A stretch of 64,000 nt of DNA from Sphaerochaeta sp. (GTDB taxonomy: Bacteria > Spirochaetota > Spirochaetia > Sphaerochaetales > Sphaerochaetaceae): NCBI GenBank assembly GCA_023228445.1, contig JALOBD010000001.1, positions 11,902 to 75,901 of the forward strand. Reading direction: 5' to 3'. A program made the translations under genes and the position numbers. Positions within the stretch are counted from its first letter, which is position 1. The number at the start of each line of letters is the position of its first letter. Under the pieces are notes generated by a model. That model was not told the DNA's origin and made no database searches. It saw nothing but the letters and a program-made list of their open reading frames with translations. Positions 6,608 through 16,232 of the stretch are shown piece by piece.

Positions 6608-7633
6608 ATGATTACCACCGCATTCTTCGACACCAAGCCGTACGACCGACCCCACTTTGATGCACTGGCCTCAGCGTTGGGGGTTTCGATCACATACTTT
6701 GAGTCAAAGCTCAATGAAAAGACGGCCACGCTGGCCCGAGGCTTTGATGTCGTCTGCGCCTTTGTCAATGATACGATCAGCGAGCGCGTGATCGATACCC
6801 TCTACGAAGGTGGGGTGCGCCTCATCGCCATGCGCTGCGCCGGGTACAATAACATCGACTTCAAGGCCGCTTACGGCAAGATCCACATCGTCCGGGTGCC
6901 GGCATACTCACCGCACGCAGTGGCCGAGCACGCCGTTGCACTCCTGCTCAGTGCGGTGCGCCACATCCACAAGAGCTATGCCCGTACCCGGGAGTTCAAC
7001 TTCAGCCTCACCGGCTTGGTGGGCTTCGACCTCTATGGCAAGACCGTCGGGGTGGTGGGCACGGGCAAGATCGGGCGGGTCTTCTGTGATATCTGCCGCG
7101 GCTTTGGCATGCGGGTGCTCGCCTACGACCCGTACCCGGCCGCGGATCTGGATGTGGAGTACTGTAGCTTTGAAGCGCTGTGTCGAGAGAGTGACGTCAT
7201 CAGCCTCCACTGCCCGCTCACCGAGGAGAGCCTCCACCTCATCGACCGGGCGAGCATCGCCTTGATGAAGGAGGGGGTTGTGATCATCAACACCTCACGG
7301 GGTGCCCTCATCGACAGCCACGCACTCCTCGAGGGGATACGCAGCAGAAAGATCGGGTCGGCGGCACTGGACGTCTACGAGGAGGAGGCAGAGCTCTTCT
7401 ATGAGGATCAGAGCGCGACAATCCTCAGCGACGATGTGCTGATGCTCCTCATCTCGATGCCCAATGTGCTGGTGACCAGCCACCAGGCCTTCCTCACCGA
7501 GGAGGCACTCTCCAATATCGCCGAGACGACGATGGCATCCATCGATGCTTTTGGCCGGGGAGCCTTCATGGAGCATGAGATCTGCTATCGCTGTGACCAC
7601 TGCCACAAGCGTGAGGGGGCGCGCTGCTTCTAG
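6608..7633 (+). CDS. ldhA: D-lactate dehydrogenase (fermentative)
   Basis: The protein of 341 residues matches LdhA along its whole length, from FFDTKPYD at the start. It carries the NAD-binding loop VGTGKIGRVF, the substrate Arg in NTSRGALID, and the catalytic His in SHQAFLTEEAL. It reduces pyruvate to D-lactate with NADH, regenerating NAD during fermentation. The ATG at 6608 is preceded by a GGGAG site. Frames extending further upstream run through the preceding hairpin. The C-terminus is unusual: after the normal end of the family it adds a Cys/His cluster, CYRCDHCHKREGARCF. The gene is convergent with rlmKL; the two stop codons overlap. Confidence 0.92.
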   Translation: MITTAFFDTKPYDRPHFDALASALGVSITYFESKLNEKTATLARGFDVVCAFVNDTISERVIDTLYEGGVRLIAMRCAGYNNIDFKAAYGKIHIVRVPAYSPHAVAEHAVALLLSAVRHIHKSYARTREFNFSLTGLVGFDLYGKTVGVVGTGKIGRVFCDICRGFGMRVLAYDPYPAADLDVEYCSFEALCRESDVISLHCPLTEESLHLIDRASIALMKEGVVIINTSRGALIDSHALLEGIRSRKIGSAALDVYEEEAELFYEDQSATILSDDVLMLLISMPNVLVTSHQAFLTEEALSNIAETTMASIDAFGRGAFMEHEICYRCDHCHKREGARCF

Positions 7634-9861
7634 TCCTCGCTCACCCGCCTGACCACCTTGGCTCGTTTGGGAGCAGCGACCTTGACAACCTGACGGTGGG
7701 TGATGAGGAAAGCGCTGTGGATATTGCCACTGGCCTTGAAGTCGTCACCGATGGTTTGTTCGCTGATCTCCTCGACGTGGTAGCGCTCACTGACCCAGTC
7801 ATCGAGGTTGAAGCGGCGGTAGTTGGTGGAGAAGATCAGCGTTCCGTGCCAGTCGAGGTGGTCCATGCACTTTCTGATGAGCTGGGCGTGGTCGCGTCCG
7901 ACATCGAAGTGGTCGCGCCCCGTCCCATTTGAGAAGGTGGGTGGGTCGCAGAAGATCACGTCATAGCGCTCATAGGTCTGATAGAGGAAGTCCAAAACGT
8001 CGCTCTGGTAGTAGAAGTGGTTCATTCCCCCGTAGCCGTTGAGGCGCATGTTTTGCTCGGCCCAGTTGAGGTAGGTGGAGGAGGTGTCGACGCTGACTGT
8101 TGAGATAGCGCCGCCCTTGGCCGCTTGCACGGTGGCAGTCCCGGTGTAGCAGAAGAGGTTCAAGAAGCGCTTGCCTTCGCACAGCGTCGCGATGAGGGCG
8201 CGTACCGGGCGGTGGTCGAGGAAGATGCCGGTATCCAGATAGTCGGTAAAGTTGACCAGATAGCGTGCTTCGTTCTCGTTGATGATGAAGAAGCGGTCGC
8301 TGTTGGCAAGCTTTTCGTATTGGTCGGCCCCCTTCTGTCGGCGCCGAACCTTGACGAAGATCCGCTCCCGGTCTACTCCGGTGGCGCGCTCGGTTACATC
8401 CACCATCTCCTCACGGTGCACCTCCACGAACTGCTCACTGACCGATTCGGGAGCCTCATATTCAGAGAGGACCGCCCACCGTCCCTCATAGAGGTCGATT
8501 GAGGCGTTGTACTGGCCCAGGTCGCGGTCGTAGATCCGGTAGTTGGTCACCCCCTGCCGCTCCATTTCAGGCTTCAATGCCTCAAGGTTTTTAGCCAGGC
8601 GGTTGTAGAGGGTCTGCGCCTCCTCCCCCAACGGCTGGGCCAGGCGGACAGCGCGCGCCTCCTCTGCTCGCAGCGTAAGCAGCGCGCGTTGCTCTTCGGT
8701 GAAGACGCGGTAGTGGGCGACCTGACAGGCGATGCCCCCGCTGTTGAGCGTATTGGTTCGGTCGCTCTTCATGTCGATGTACTCAAGGAGTTCGGGGTTC
8801 CCGCTCATGACGGTGATGTGCCACCCGCCATAGTAACGCTGCCAGACCTCACTCATCGTTCGATAGAGATCGATGAGGTTGCCCTCGAGACGAATTCCAT
8901 AGGGGGGGTCGGTGATGATATACCCCGCCTCGAGCGGTACATCATCCTCGTTGATCTGGCGAAACTCCTTGACGCGGAAGTCTATGAGGTCGTCGACACC
9001 CGCCTCCTCAGCAGCACGCTTGGCAATCGCGATGGCCTGAGGATCGTGGTCCCACCCATAGATGGCGATGTGCCGTCCTTTGGCTGCCTCTTCACGGTCC
9101 CGTGCCGCTTGCACCACCTCCTCGTAGAGGTCCTGGTCGTGGATGGGGAGGAAGAGGAAGGCAAAGTTTCTCGCCTTGACGAGGCCCGGTGCCCGGTCAG
9201 CTGCCCACAGCGCTGCCTCAATGACAATCGTGCCCGATCCACAGAAGGGATCGATGAGCACGGGTGAGCGCTCTTGGCGGACCATCGCCTTGTACCACTC
9301 GCTGCGGTAGATCAGCGCGCTGGCAACGTACTCGCTCATCACCGCCTCCGTCTGTTCGTCACGGTAACCGCGCCGATGGAGGGAGCGGCCGGAGAAGTCG
9401 ACGAACCAACTGACCCGGTCCTCTTCGATGTGGAGGTGGAAGATGATATCGCTCTCCTCGATGTCGACCTCCGGGCGATTGCCGTCAAACTTCTCCCTAC
9501 AGCGGTCGACGATGGCATCCTTGAGGCGGATGGCACCGAACTTGCTGTTGCGCAGGTATGGGCAGTTCTTCACCGTATGGGTGATGGAGAATGTGACATC
9601 AGGGTTGACCCACTCCTCCCACGGCAGGGCCATCGAGGCCTCATAGAGCTCGTCAGCGCTTTGGATGTCGTCATCCTGCCAGAGGCCAAGCAAGAGGCGG
9701 GTGGAGGTACGGCTGTAGAGACAGAAGCGGTACGCCGCTCTCAAGTCGGCGTTGAACTCGACCCCCCCACTGACGGCGTGGATGTCGCTGGCGCCCGCTT
9801 GGCGCGCCTCTTCCTCGATGATGTCGGTCATGTGCAGGGCGCTGGTGGCAAAGAAGATCAT
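7630..9861 (-). CDS. rlmL: Bifunctional 23S rRNA methyltransferase RlmKL (m2G2445 / m7G2069)
   Basis: The 743-residue protein has the three RlmKL parts. An N-terminal THUMP-containing region covers about 1-160. An RlmL-type N2-guanine methyltransferase has DPFCGSG (residues 204-210) and DPPYG. A C-terminal RlmK-type domain has NLFCYTGTATVQAAKGG (near 583) and the catalytic FCDPPTFSN. The enzyme modifies two guanines in the peptidyl-transferase domain of 23S rRNA. The start follows a GGAGAG site located inside the hslO 3' end. The hslO stop codon is six bases away, so the two are co-transcribed. The far C-terminal tail is basic (KVVKVAAPKRAKVVRR). Confidence 0.93.
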   Translation of the reverse strand: MIFFATSALHMTDIIEEEARQAGASDIHAVSGGVEFNADLRAAYRFCLYSRTSTRLLLGLWQDDDIQSADELYEASMALPWEEWVNPDVTFSITHTVKNCPYLRNSKFGAIRLKDAIVDRCREKFDGNRPEVDIEESDIIFHLHIEEDRVSWFVDFSGRSLHRRGYRDEQTEAVMSEYVASALIYRSEWYKAMVRQERSPVLIDPFCGSGTIVIEAALWAADRAPGLVKARNFAFLFLPIHDQDLYEEVVQAARDREEAAKGRHIAIYGWDHDPQAIAIAKRAAEEAGVDDLIDFRVKEFRQINEDDVPLEAGYIITDPPYGIRLEGNLIDLYRTMSEVWQRYYGGWHITVMSGNPELLEYIDMKSDRTNTLNSGGIACQVAHYRVFTEEQRALLTLRAEEARAVRLAQPLGEEAQTLYNRLAKNLEALKPEMERQGVTNYRIYDRDLGQYNASIDLYEGRWAVLSEYEAPESVSEQFVEVHREEMVDVTERATGVDRERIFVKVRRRQKGADQYEKLANSDRFFIINENEARYLVNFTDYLDTGIFLDHRPVRALIATLCEGKRFLNLFCYTGTATVQAAKGGAISTVSVDTSSTYLNWAEQNMRLNGYGGMNHFYYQSDVLDFLYQTYERYDVIFCDPPTFSNGTGRDHFDVGRDHAQLIRKCMDHLDWHGTLIFSTNYRRFNLDDWVSERYHVEEISEQTIGDDFKASGNIHSAFLITHRQVVKVAAPKRAKVVRRVSED

Positions 9862-9867
9862 TGGGTG

Positions 9868-10800
9868 TTACTCTCCGCGCTCAAAGAGCGCCTTCAACTC
9901 GTCTTGAGTGAAGTGGTAGTGGGTGTTGCAATTCAGACAGACCAGCTCCAGCGGGAAGGGTCCGTGGGTGAGGATGTCCTGCTGTTCAGCTTCGTCCAAT
10001 TGGGTGAGGTAGGTCTCGTACTGCGCTCTTGAACAGGGGCAGTGGAAGTTCAGCGCCTGGTGTTGGAGGTACTGCACGCCAAAGGGTGCATAGTGCGCCT
10101 CAACGAAGTGCTTCACGCTCTCCCCTTCAGCTATGGCACCGCCGAGGGAGGGGAGGGCCGCACTCAGGTCTTCGACGCGGCCCAAAGTACCCTCATCACA
10201 GCCGGGCAACGCCTGGATGAAGATCGCCCCACTGCCGTCGACATTCCCTCTCTGGTCGAAGTGGACGGAGAGGATGATGAGCGTCGGTGTCTGTTCCGAC
10301 TGGCGGAAGTAGTGGGCCAGGTCCCGGGCCAAATCGCCGTACTGCATCATCACCTGGCCGCTGAAGGGCTGTTTTCGTCCCTCGAGGATTTTGGTGACGG
10401 TCAGGAACCCCGGCCCGTAGAGCTCATCGAGGTCCAGGCTCTCCAGTGGTTTCTCCAGCGGGATGGGGTTGTGCTTGAGGTAGCCGCGCACCGCCCCATT
10501 GGCCCACGCTTCGGTATAGACGCCACCGATGGGTCCGCCGCACTCGATGTTCAGCTGCACCCGGTCGTTCTCCTTGACCGTGCTGGCCAAGAGGCCGGCA
10601 GCAAGGTACGCTTGGCCAAGGACATAGGTCTCCAGGAGACCGAGGCCGTGGTTGGCTCTCATCCGATTGATGAGGGTGGAGGCGCCGATGGCGGTGAGCC
10701 GAATCTGCCCATCGTGGAGCAGAAACACCTCCCTTCCATCGGGTGGAAGGGAGGAGAGGTGTTCTATCAATTCTATGTTGGGGATTTCGGTGATGGTCAT
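9868..10800 (-). CDS. hslO: Redox-regulated chaperone Hsp33
   Basis: The 310-residue protein matches Hsp33. The N-terminal holdase domain contains GPIGGVYTEAWANGAVRGYL. The C-terminal redox switch carries four zinc-binding Cys in FHCPCS (about residues 243-246) and LVCLNCN (about 281-286). Under oxidative and unfolding stress these Cys form disulfides, zinc is released and the chaperone becomes active. The ATG at 10800 has no Shine-Dalgarno; the promoter -10 ends eight bases upstream and overlaps the ftsH stop codon. rlmKL follows in the same transcript. FtsH upstream also serves protein quality control. Confidence 0.93.
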   Translation of the reverse strand: MTITEIPNIELIEHLSSLPPDGREVFLLHDGQIRLTAIGASTLINRMRANHGLGLLETYVLGQAYLAAGLLASTVKENDRVQLNIECGGPIGGVYTEAWANGAVRGYLKHNPIPLEKPLESLDLDELYGPGFLTVTKILEGRKQPFSGQVMMQYGDLARDLAHYFRQSEQTPTLIILSVHFDQRGNVDGSGAIFIQALPGCDEGTLGRVEDLSAALPSLGGAIAEGESVKHFVEAHYAPFGVQYLQHQALNFHCPCSRAQYETYLTQLDEAEQQDILTHGPFPLELVCLNCNTHYHFTQDELKALFERGE

Positions 10801-10808
10801 AGGGGCTC

Positions 10809-10837
10809 AGATTAGCCAATGACCTCGTTTTTTGCAA
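10809..10837 (-). promoter_or_regulatory. Promoter of hslO (leaderless type)
   Basis: Minus-strand -35 TTGCAA (10832-10837), 17-base spacer, -10 TAATCT (10809-10814), eight bases before the hslO ATG. Most of it lies inside the last codons of ftsH. Confidence 0.45.
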
Positions 10838-12749
10838 GAGTGTGGAAGTCGTCTCCGCTGAGGACCTCATGCTCGAGCAGATGTTCTGCGATGGTGGTCA
10901 GCGCCTTCTGGTTCTTCAGCAAGTTGCCCTTGACCAACGCATAGCGTTCACCGACGATCCGCGCGGTCTCGCTGTCGATATACTCCTGGGCCTTCTCCGA
11001 GTATTCACGAGCCCCCGCGACCCCGGCGATCCCACTTTGGGTGGTCGGCAAGGTGATATTGCGGTAGCGCTCGCTCATGCCGAACTCAGTGATCATCCGC
11101 CGCACCAAATCGCTTGCCCGACTGATATCATTTCCCGCTCCCGTGGAGATCTCCCCGAAGACTACCTCTTCGGCAGCGCGGCCGCCGAGCAACGTGTCGA
11201 TGTTGCCCAACAACTCCGTCTCGCTGAGCAGGAACCGATCTTCGGTGGGGTACTGCAGGGTATACCCCAGTGCACCCAGACCACGGGGGATGATGGAGAT
11301 TTTGCTCACCGGTTCGGCTCCCTCGGTGAGGTAGGCGGTCAGCGCGTGGCCGGTCTCGTGGTAGGCGACGCGGGTGCGCTCCTTTTCGTTGAGGATCCGG
11401 CTCTTGCGCTCAAGGCCAGCCACCGACTTCTCGATCGCCTCTTCGAAGTCCTCCTGGCTGACGGTCTTGCGTTTGGCGCGCACTGCCATCAAGGCGGCCT
11501 CGTTGGCGATGTTGGCCAGATCGGCTCCCGCAAGGCCAGCGGCCCCCTGGGCAATCTTCTTCAGGTCGACATCGTCGCCGAGCTTGATATTCCGGGTATG
11601 GATCTTGAGGATTTCGTGGCGGCCATCGAGGTCGGGCTTGTCGATGAGCACCTGGCGGTCGAAGCGACCGGGGCGCAGCAGTGCAGGGTCGAGGATCTCG
11701 GGGCGGTTGGTCGCCGCGAGGATGATGACCCCCGTCCTGGAGTCGAAGCCATCCATCTCGACGAGCAGCTGGTTGAGTGTTTGCTCACGCTCATCGTTGC
11801 CTCCGATGCCGGCTGCGACGCGAGAGCGGCCGATGGCGTCGATCTCATCGATGAAGATGATACATGGGGAGTTCTCCCTCGCCTGGCGGAAGAGGTCACG
11901 TACCCGGGCAGCTCCGACACCGACGAACATCTCGACGAAGTCAGCCCCGCTCATCTTGAAGAACGGGACCCCGCTCTCGCCGGCCACCGCCTTTGCCAAC
12001 AGTGTCTTTCCGGTTCCCGGCGGTCCGACGAGGAGGACTCCCTTGGGGATCTTGCCCCCGATCTCGGTGTACTTGGTCGGGTTTTTCAAAAAGTCCACAA
12101 CCTCCTCGAGCTCATATTTGGATTCATCGGCTCCCGCGACATCGTCGAAGCGGATACCGGTATCGCCCTCTGCGACGATCTTCGCCTTGTTCTGGTTGAA
12201 GGAGAGCACCCCCTGGCCGCCGCCGCCCATCCTCGAGAAGAGGAAACGCCAGATGAGGATGATGAAGACGAAGGGGAGGGCGTAACTGAAGAGTGTCGAC
12301 AGGAGGCTCGGTTTTGCCGGCGGGGTTGCGTAGTACTCAACCCCCTTGCTGTCCATCAAGGGGATGAGGGCGGGGTCGTCGACCTTGTAGGTGGAGTAGG
12401 ACTGCAGCGTCGATGCGTCATCGGCGATGAAGGAGCGCAGGTCGTCGGCCACACTGTCTCGGTTGAAGGAGTAGCCGACCAACTTCTCCTCTTCGATGGC
12501 CACCCGCCTGATGGTCCCTTGGTCGATCAACTGCTTGAACTGGGTGTAGTCGACGGAGTGGACGGTCCCCTGGCGGGTCGTCATGAAGGAGTTGAGTGCC
12601 ATGAAGAGGATGATGATGATGAAGAAGTACCAGAATGAGAAGGTGAAGCGCTTCTTGTCCTTGCCTCCACTTTCATTGAGGTGAACACCCGGTTCGATGT
12701 TCAGCTTCTTCTTGAAGGAGTCTTTCCAATCTTTATTGTCTTTTGCCAT
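10812..12749 (-). CDS. ftsH: ATP-dependent zinc metalloprotease FtsH
   Basis: The protein of 645 residues is a full-length FtsH. It has two membrane segments (about 37-56 and 149-171) flanking a periplasmic domain, an AAA module with Walker A GPPGTGKT (242-249), Walker [12 protein letters not shown], and the SRH region [18 protein letters not shown]. The zinc site is HETGH (about 464-468). It degrades unstable or misassembled membrane and cytosolic proteins. The start MAKDNK at 12749 has an AAGGA site; a longer frame extends upstream through the promoter and is not used. The promoter is shared back-to-back with the divergent reductase gene. Confidence 0.96.
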   Translation of the reverse strand: MAKDNKDWKDSFKKKLNIEPGVHLNESGGKDKKRFTFSFWYFFIIIILFMALNSFMTTRQGTVHSVDYTQFKQLIDQGTIRRVAIEEEKLVGYSFNRDSVADDLRSFIADDASTLQSYSTYKVDDPALIPLMDSKGVEYYATPPAKPSLLSTLFSYALPFVFIILIWRFLFSRMGGGGQGVLSFNQNKAKIVAEGDTGIRFDDVAGADESKYELEEVVDFLKNPTKYTEIGGKIPKGVLLVGPPGTGKTLLAKAVAGESGVPFFKMSGADFVEMFVGVGAARVRDLFRQARENSPCIIFIDEIDAIGRSRVAAGIGGNDEREQTLNQLLVEMDGFDSRTGVIILAATNRPEILDPALLRPGRFDRQVLIDKPDLDGRHEILKIHTRNIKLGDDVDLKKIAQGAAGLAGADLANIANEAALMAVRAKRKTVSQEDFEEAIEKSVAGLERKSRILNEKERTRVAYHETGHALTAYLTEGAEPVSKISIIPRGLGALGYTLQYPTEDRFLLSETELLGNIDTLLGGRAAEEVVFGEISTGAGNDISRASDLVRRMITEFGMSERYRNITLPTTQSGIAGVAGAREYSEKAQEYIDSETARIVGERYALVKGNLLKNQKALTTIAEHLLEHEVLSGDDFHTLAKNEVIG

Positions 12750-12798
12750 GTTGTTATCCTTAAGGGTAGGGGCAGGGGTGCGGATCACCCACACCCCC

Positions 12799-12827
12799 AA
12801 TATACCCTTGCAATTGCCAATCGGCAA
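12799..12827 (-). promoter_or_regulatory. Promoter of ftsH
   Basis: Minus-strand -35 TTGCCG (12822-12827), 17-base spacer, -10 TATATT (12799-12804). The leader is about 40 bases with an AAGGA ribosome site. The -35 forms one arm of an inverted repeat shared with the opposing promoter. Confidence 0.65.
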
Positions 12828-12842
12828 CAAGCGGGCTATCAT
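12814..12842 (+). promoter_or_regulatory. Promoter of the short-chain reductase gene (leaderless type)
   Basis: -35 TTGCCA (12814-12819), 17-base spacer, -10 TATCAT (12837-12842), eight bases before the ATG at 12851. It interdigitates with the ftsH promoter: the two -35 boxes form the arms of TTGCC-AATC-GGCAA (12814-12827). Confidence 0.65.
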
Positions 12843-12850
12843 GCTCTCCT

Positions 12851-13582
12851 ATGGGACTGAATCGTGAAGTGGTACTGGTCACCGGTGCATCACAGCGCCT
12901 TGGGGCCCAGATGGTACGCTCTCTCTCAGCAGCGGGGTATGCCGTCATCCTCCACACCCGCCGAGCCACCAGTGAGGCTCGCCAGCTCAAGCGCGATCTT
13001 GATGAACAGAATCTGTTGACGTCGATCGTCGAGGGCGATCTGACCGAGGTGCAGGCCATCAACGATCTCTTTGGGCGGGCACTTACCCGCTACGGGCGCA
13101 TCGACCACCTGGTCAACAACGCCTCCTCCTTCTCTCCGCTCTCGGTCGAAGAGACCACCGTTGAGGCGTTCACCTCGCTGATGGCGTTGCACAACAGCGC
13201 TCCGTTCTTCCTCTCAAAGGAGCTGTACATCCATCTGAAGCAACACAATAGACGGGGGAGTGTCATCAATATCTGTGATGCCACCCTCTCTGCCCCCAAA
13301 TCCTCCCGGCCCGCCTACTACATCGCCAAAGGAGCGCTCTTGGCCCAGACCAAAGCCCTGGCGGTGGCTCTGGGCCCGGTTGTACGGGTAAACGCCATCT
13401 CCCCTGGCCCCATCCTTGCCAATGCGGATGACAAGGGGTACTTCACACGGATGGCAGAGCGACTGCCGGTGGGGCATACCGGAGCTGCATCTGATATCTC
13501 CCGATCGGTCAAATTCCTGCTCGAATCACCCTTTATCACTGGAATCGAGGTGGTGGTGGACGGGGGGCTCAGACTTTTGTAG
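12851..13582 (+). CDS. Short-chain dehydrogenase/reductase, pteridine-reductase-like
   Basis: The 243-residue protein is a classical SDR. It has the cofactor loop VTGASQRLGAQM (residues 10-21, the Arg form seen in pteridine and dihydrofolate reductases such as FolM), NNASSFSP, the catalytic YYIAK (about 159-163), and ISPGPI. The Arg-containing glycine loop suggests NADPH use. A FolM-like pteridine substrate is likely but not proven. There is no ribosome site before the ATG at 12851; the -10 box ends eight bases upstream, so the mRNA is probably leaderless. It is divergent from ftsH. Confidence 0.85.
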   Translation: MGLNREVVLVTGASQRLGAQMVRSLSAAGYAVILHTRRATSEARQLKRDLDEQNLLTSIVEGDLTEVQAINDLFGRALTRYGRIDHLVNNASSFSPLSVEETTVEAFTSLMALHNSAPFFLSKELYIHLKQHNRRGSVINICDATLSAPKSSRPAYYIAKGALLAQTKALAVALGPVVRVNAISPGPILANADDKGYFTRMAERLPVGHTGAASDISRSVKFLLESPFITGIEVVVDGGLRLL

Positions 13583-13675
13583 ATTGTATGGAGTTACCCA
13601 CCCGTCGCTTGCTTCTTCTCTCTCATTCATACGATAGTTGAGAGGATACCATCGCACAGAATAGGAGTGTAGCCG

Positions 13676-15121
13676 ATGCACCATGTTCGTATACGTACCC
13701 TTGCCGTGATGATCGTGGCAAGCCTTATCACCCTCCCCCTTGCCGCCCTCCCGCTCACTGCCATCGTGGAGAGAGCCCTCACCGAGAGTGCGCGGATGCA
13801 AGATCTGGAGCTCACCAAGCGCGATACCCTGCTGAGAATCGGTCTTACCCAAGCAGAGGATGGGGTGGGGATCGCGGTGAGTGGGGATCTGACGACCACC
13901 GTCGATTTCGCTGCCCCCTCTGCCACCCTGAGATCTTCAGGAATCAATGCAACCGTCGTGTTGCCGAATGATGGCAAGACTTCAATCCAAGTCTCTACTG
14001 GAGCTCTCTCCTATGCCCCTTCCTCAAGCAACTACTCAGTATCCCCATCTGTCAGGGCAAGCCACACCATCACCTACGGGCTGACCACCGACAATCGGAA
14101 AAGCCTGAACAATCGGCAGACCGAAATTATGGCGACCTCCACCTACGATTCCAGCCGGGTGAACTACACAACCAGCCTCTACACCCAGATCGCCACCATC
14201 CTCGACAACGAGAAGAACATCAAGAAGACAACCAAGGAGCTCGCCGACTCGAAGCGGACCCTCGAGCAAAACCTCACCCTCAACCTGGTCCGGGAGGGCA
14301 GCCTCATCCACCGTGCATCACAACAAGCCATCGGGAGCAAAGAGACCACCCTCGAAGCACTCAATGCAGCGCGCGAACTCTACATGAGGCAGTTCAAGAA
14401 TCTCGCCGGCTTTGAGTGGGAGGGGGTGGATGAGATACCTGAGCCAAACCTCCTTTTCAATCCCGATATGAAGAAGAACAGCAGCCTCACGCTCAAGGGC
14501 CTGGCGCTGGATTTGGCAAAAGAGGACCTTGCCCTTGAGAAGGCCAAGTATACTAATACGAGCTTGGGCGTGGTCGGAAGCATCGGGTATGCGACATCAA
14601 AACTGACCACCATGGCTGGGAAGACTGACTATGAAAACGACCTCACGGTAAAGGGGTCTGCCTCCTTCGGTCCCACGAACCAGCAGTATTCGATCTCCGC
14701 AGGTGTGACCGCATCCTATGATTTTGAAAACAACACCTTCTCCCCCTCCCTGACCATCGGCGGTTCCTGGTCAAACAACCCCAGCTCCTATAGCGAGGGG
14801 TTGCAGTTGCAACAGTTGGAGAATGCGGTGCTGACGGCAGAGCTTGCCTATCGCACTGCTGTGGATGAGTTCAACCAGAGTGTGGTGAGCATACAGAACA
14901 GCATCGCCTCCTATCTGATGAACTACTCACTGTTGTTGGAGAGTATGGCGTATAATCAAGAGACCCTCGAGCAACAGCAGGACCTCTTTGGGCGGGGCCT
15001 TGCCACCGCCCAAGATGTCGAGGACGCCCAGTTCACCGTGGATCTGGATGCGTATACCCTCCACTCCAGCTTGCTGGAGGGACTGAAACTGGAAAATCAA
15101 ATCAAGATCCTCGGACTATAA
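13676..15121 (+). CDS. TolC-family outer-membrane efflux protein
   Basis: The 481-residue protein has a signal peptide (core MIVASLITLPLAALPL) and long heptad-rich helices separated by beta segments rich in Ser/Thr/Tyr, the TolC plan of two helical hairpin repeats and two barrel segments. The second repeat includes ELAYRTAVDEFNQSVVSIQN and FGRGLATAQDVEDAQ. It should form the outer-membrane duct for the MacA-like adaptor and ABC transporter encoded next. An AGGAG site precedes the ATG. The upstream region (13583-13675) holds a possible weak promoter (TTGCTT at 13609, TACGAT at 13630, only 15 apart) and a 6-base inverted repeat (CTCTCA/TGAGAG). I see no sigma-54 site. Confidence 0.82.
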   Translation: MHHVRIRTLAVMIVASLITLPLAALPLTAIVERALTESARMQDLELTKRDTLLRIGLTQAEDGVGIAVSGDLTTTVDFAAPSATLRSSGINATVVLPNDGKTSIQVSTGALSYAPSSSNYSVSPSVRASHTITYGLTTDNRKSLNNRQTEIMATSTYDSSRVNYTTSLYTQIATILDNEKNIKKTTKELADSKRTLEQNLTLNLVREGSLIHRASQQAIGSKETTLEALNAARELYMRQFKNLAGFEWEGVDEIPEPNLLFNPDMKKNSSLTLKGLALDLAKEDLALEKAKYTNTSLGVVGSIGYATSKLTTMAGKTDYENDLTVKGSASFGPTNQQYSISAGVTASYDFENNTFSPSLTIGGSWSNNPSSYSEGLQLQQLENAVLTAELAYRTAVDEFNQSVVSIQNSIASYLMNYSLLLESMAYNQETLEQQQDLFGRGLATAQDVEDAQFTVDLDAYTLHSSLLEGLKLENQIKILGL

Positions 15122-15133
15122 GGAAGGACGTTC

Positions 15134-16231
15134 ATGAGCGAGAACAAGAGTGAGAACCAAGTACGAAACCAACTGAGAAAGAAGCAGCGCCGCCAGCGCA
15201 TCAAGCGGCTCATCACCACGGTGGTGATCATCGCTCTGATCGGCGGGGGTCTCTTTCTCTACAACTTCTACAAAGAGAATGAGCGCTTCCCCTGGGCCGA
15301 GAAGAGAGCTCCCATCAGTGCAGTGAGGGAGGTGGAGGCACAGGTCACCGAATCAATCTTCACCACCACCATCGACCTCTCCGGCTACGTGGAGCCCAAC
15401 GAGATCCAGAAGGTGCTCCTCAGGGCCACCGGGACGGTCACCGATGTGTTTGTCAAAGAAGGAGAACAGATCAAGAAGGGTGATGTGCTCATCGCCATCG
15501 ACAACACCGACCAGCTGTACAACGTGGCCAGCCTCGAGGCGGATTTGGAGCGCATCCTCTTGACCGGCAGTGAGCGTGATCGCACGCTCACCGAGATGAA
15601 GCTGGAATCGGCACGCAAGAAGCTCGACTACACCAAGGCGTACGCCAACTTCGATGGGGTGGTGGCGTCGGTGAACGTCAACGTCGGTGACTACTTCGAT
15701 GCCGGCTCTCCGGCCATGACGATCATCGACCGCTCAACGCTGAAAGCCACCGTCGAGATCGATGAGATCGACATGCAGTACGTACAGCTCGGGCAGAAGG
15801 CAGTCCTCTACTTCGACTCCTACCCCGACTCCTCCATCGATGCAGTGGTCGAGTACATCCCGATGATCGGGCGCTACACCAACCAGGGCATCGGCGTCAT
15901 GGATGTGGAGCTGAAGATCCCATCGCCGCCCTCCACCATCGCCCCCGGCTACACCTTCGATGGCAGCATCACCAGCGAGGGGGAGACGAAGATCCTCCTC
16001 CTGCCCCAGAGTGCGGTAACCACCAGCCGCGGCAGCAGCAGCGTCACCAAGAAGCTGGAGGATGGGACCACCGCCCGTGTTCCGGTTACGGTCAAGTACC
16101 TTGGAGAGGGTATGAGCCAGTTGCTCAGCGGCGATATCAAGGCCGGCGATACGCTGGTCATCCGCCGTACCGACACCTCCAACCCCTTCGCTGCCATCGG
16201 GGTCAGCGGACCGCAGATGAGGATGTTCTAG
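15134..16231 (+). CDS. MacA/HlyD-type periplasmic adaptor of the efflux pump
   Basis: The 365-residue protein has a basic N-terminus, one membrane anchor (about residues 29-46), and the membrane-fusion plan. The lipoyl half-domain contains GTVTDVFVKEGEQIKKGDVLIAID and its partner VASVNVNVGDYFDAG. A notably short helical hairpin (about 20-30 residues each way) lies between them. A beta-barrel domain and a C-terminal membrane-proximal domain with TLVIRRTD follow. It should link the MacB-like ABC unit to the TolC-like duct. It starts 12 bases after the tolC-like gene with GGAAGGA as ribosome site. Confidence 0.85.
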   Translation: MSENKSENQVRNQLRKKQRRQRIKRLITTVVIIALIGGGLFLYNFYKENERFPWAEKRAPISAVREVEAQVTESIFTTTIDLSGYVEPNEIQKVLLRATGTVTDVFVKEGEQIKKGDVLIAIDNTDQLYNVASLEADLERILLTGSERDRTLTEMKLESARKKLDYTKAYANFDGVVASVNVNVGDYFDAGSPAMTIIDRSTLKATVEIDEIDMQYVQLGQKAVLYFDSYPDSSIDAVVEYIPMIGRYTNQGIGVMDVELKIPSPPSTIAPGYTFDGSITSEGETKILLLPQSAVTTSRGSSSVTKKLEDGTTARVPVTVKYLGEGMSQLLSGDIKAGDTLVIRRTDTSNPFAAIGVSGPQMRMF

Positions 16232-16232
16232 C

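Noticed and set aside
10842..12638. A ~600-codon plus-strand open frame
   Set aside because: It lies entirely opposite ftsH and has the skewed composition of an antisense shadow in GC-rich DNA.
13583..13675. Sigma-54 promoter upstream of the efflux operon, expected from the NtrC-type regulator
   Set aside because: No GG-N10-GC arrangement fitting the -24/-12 consensus was found.
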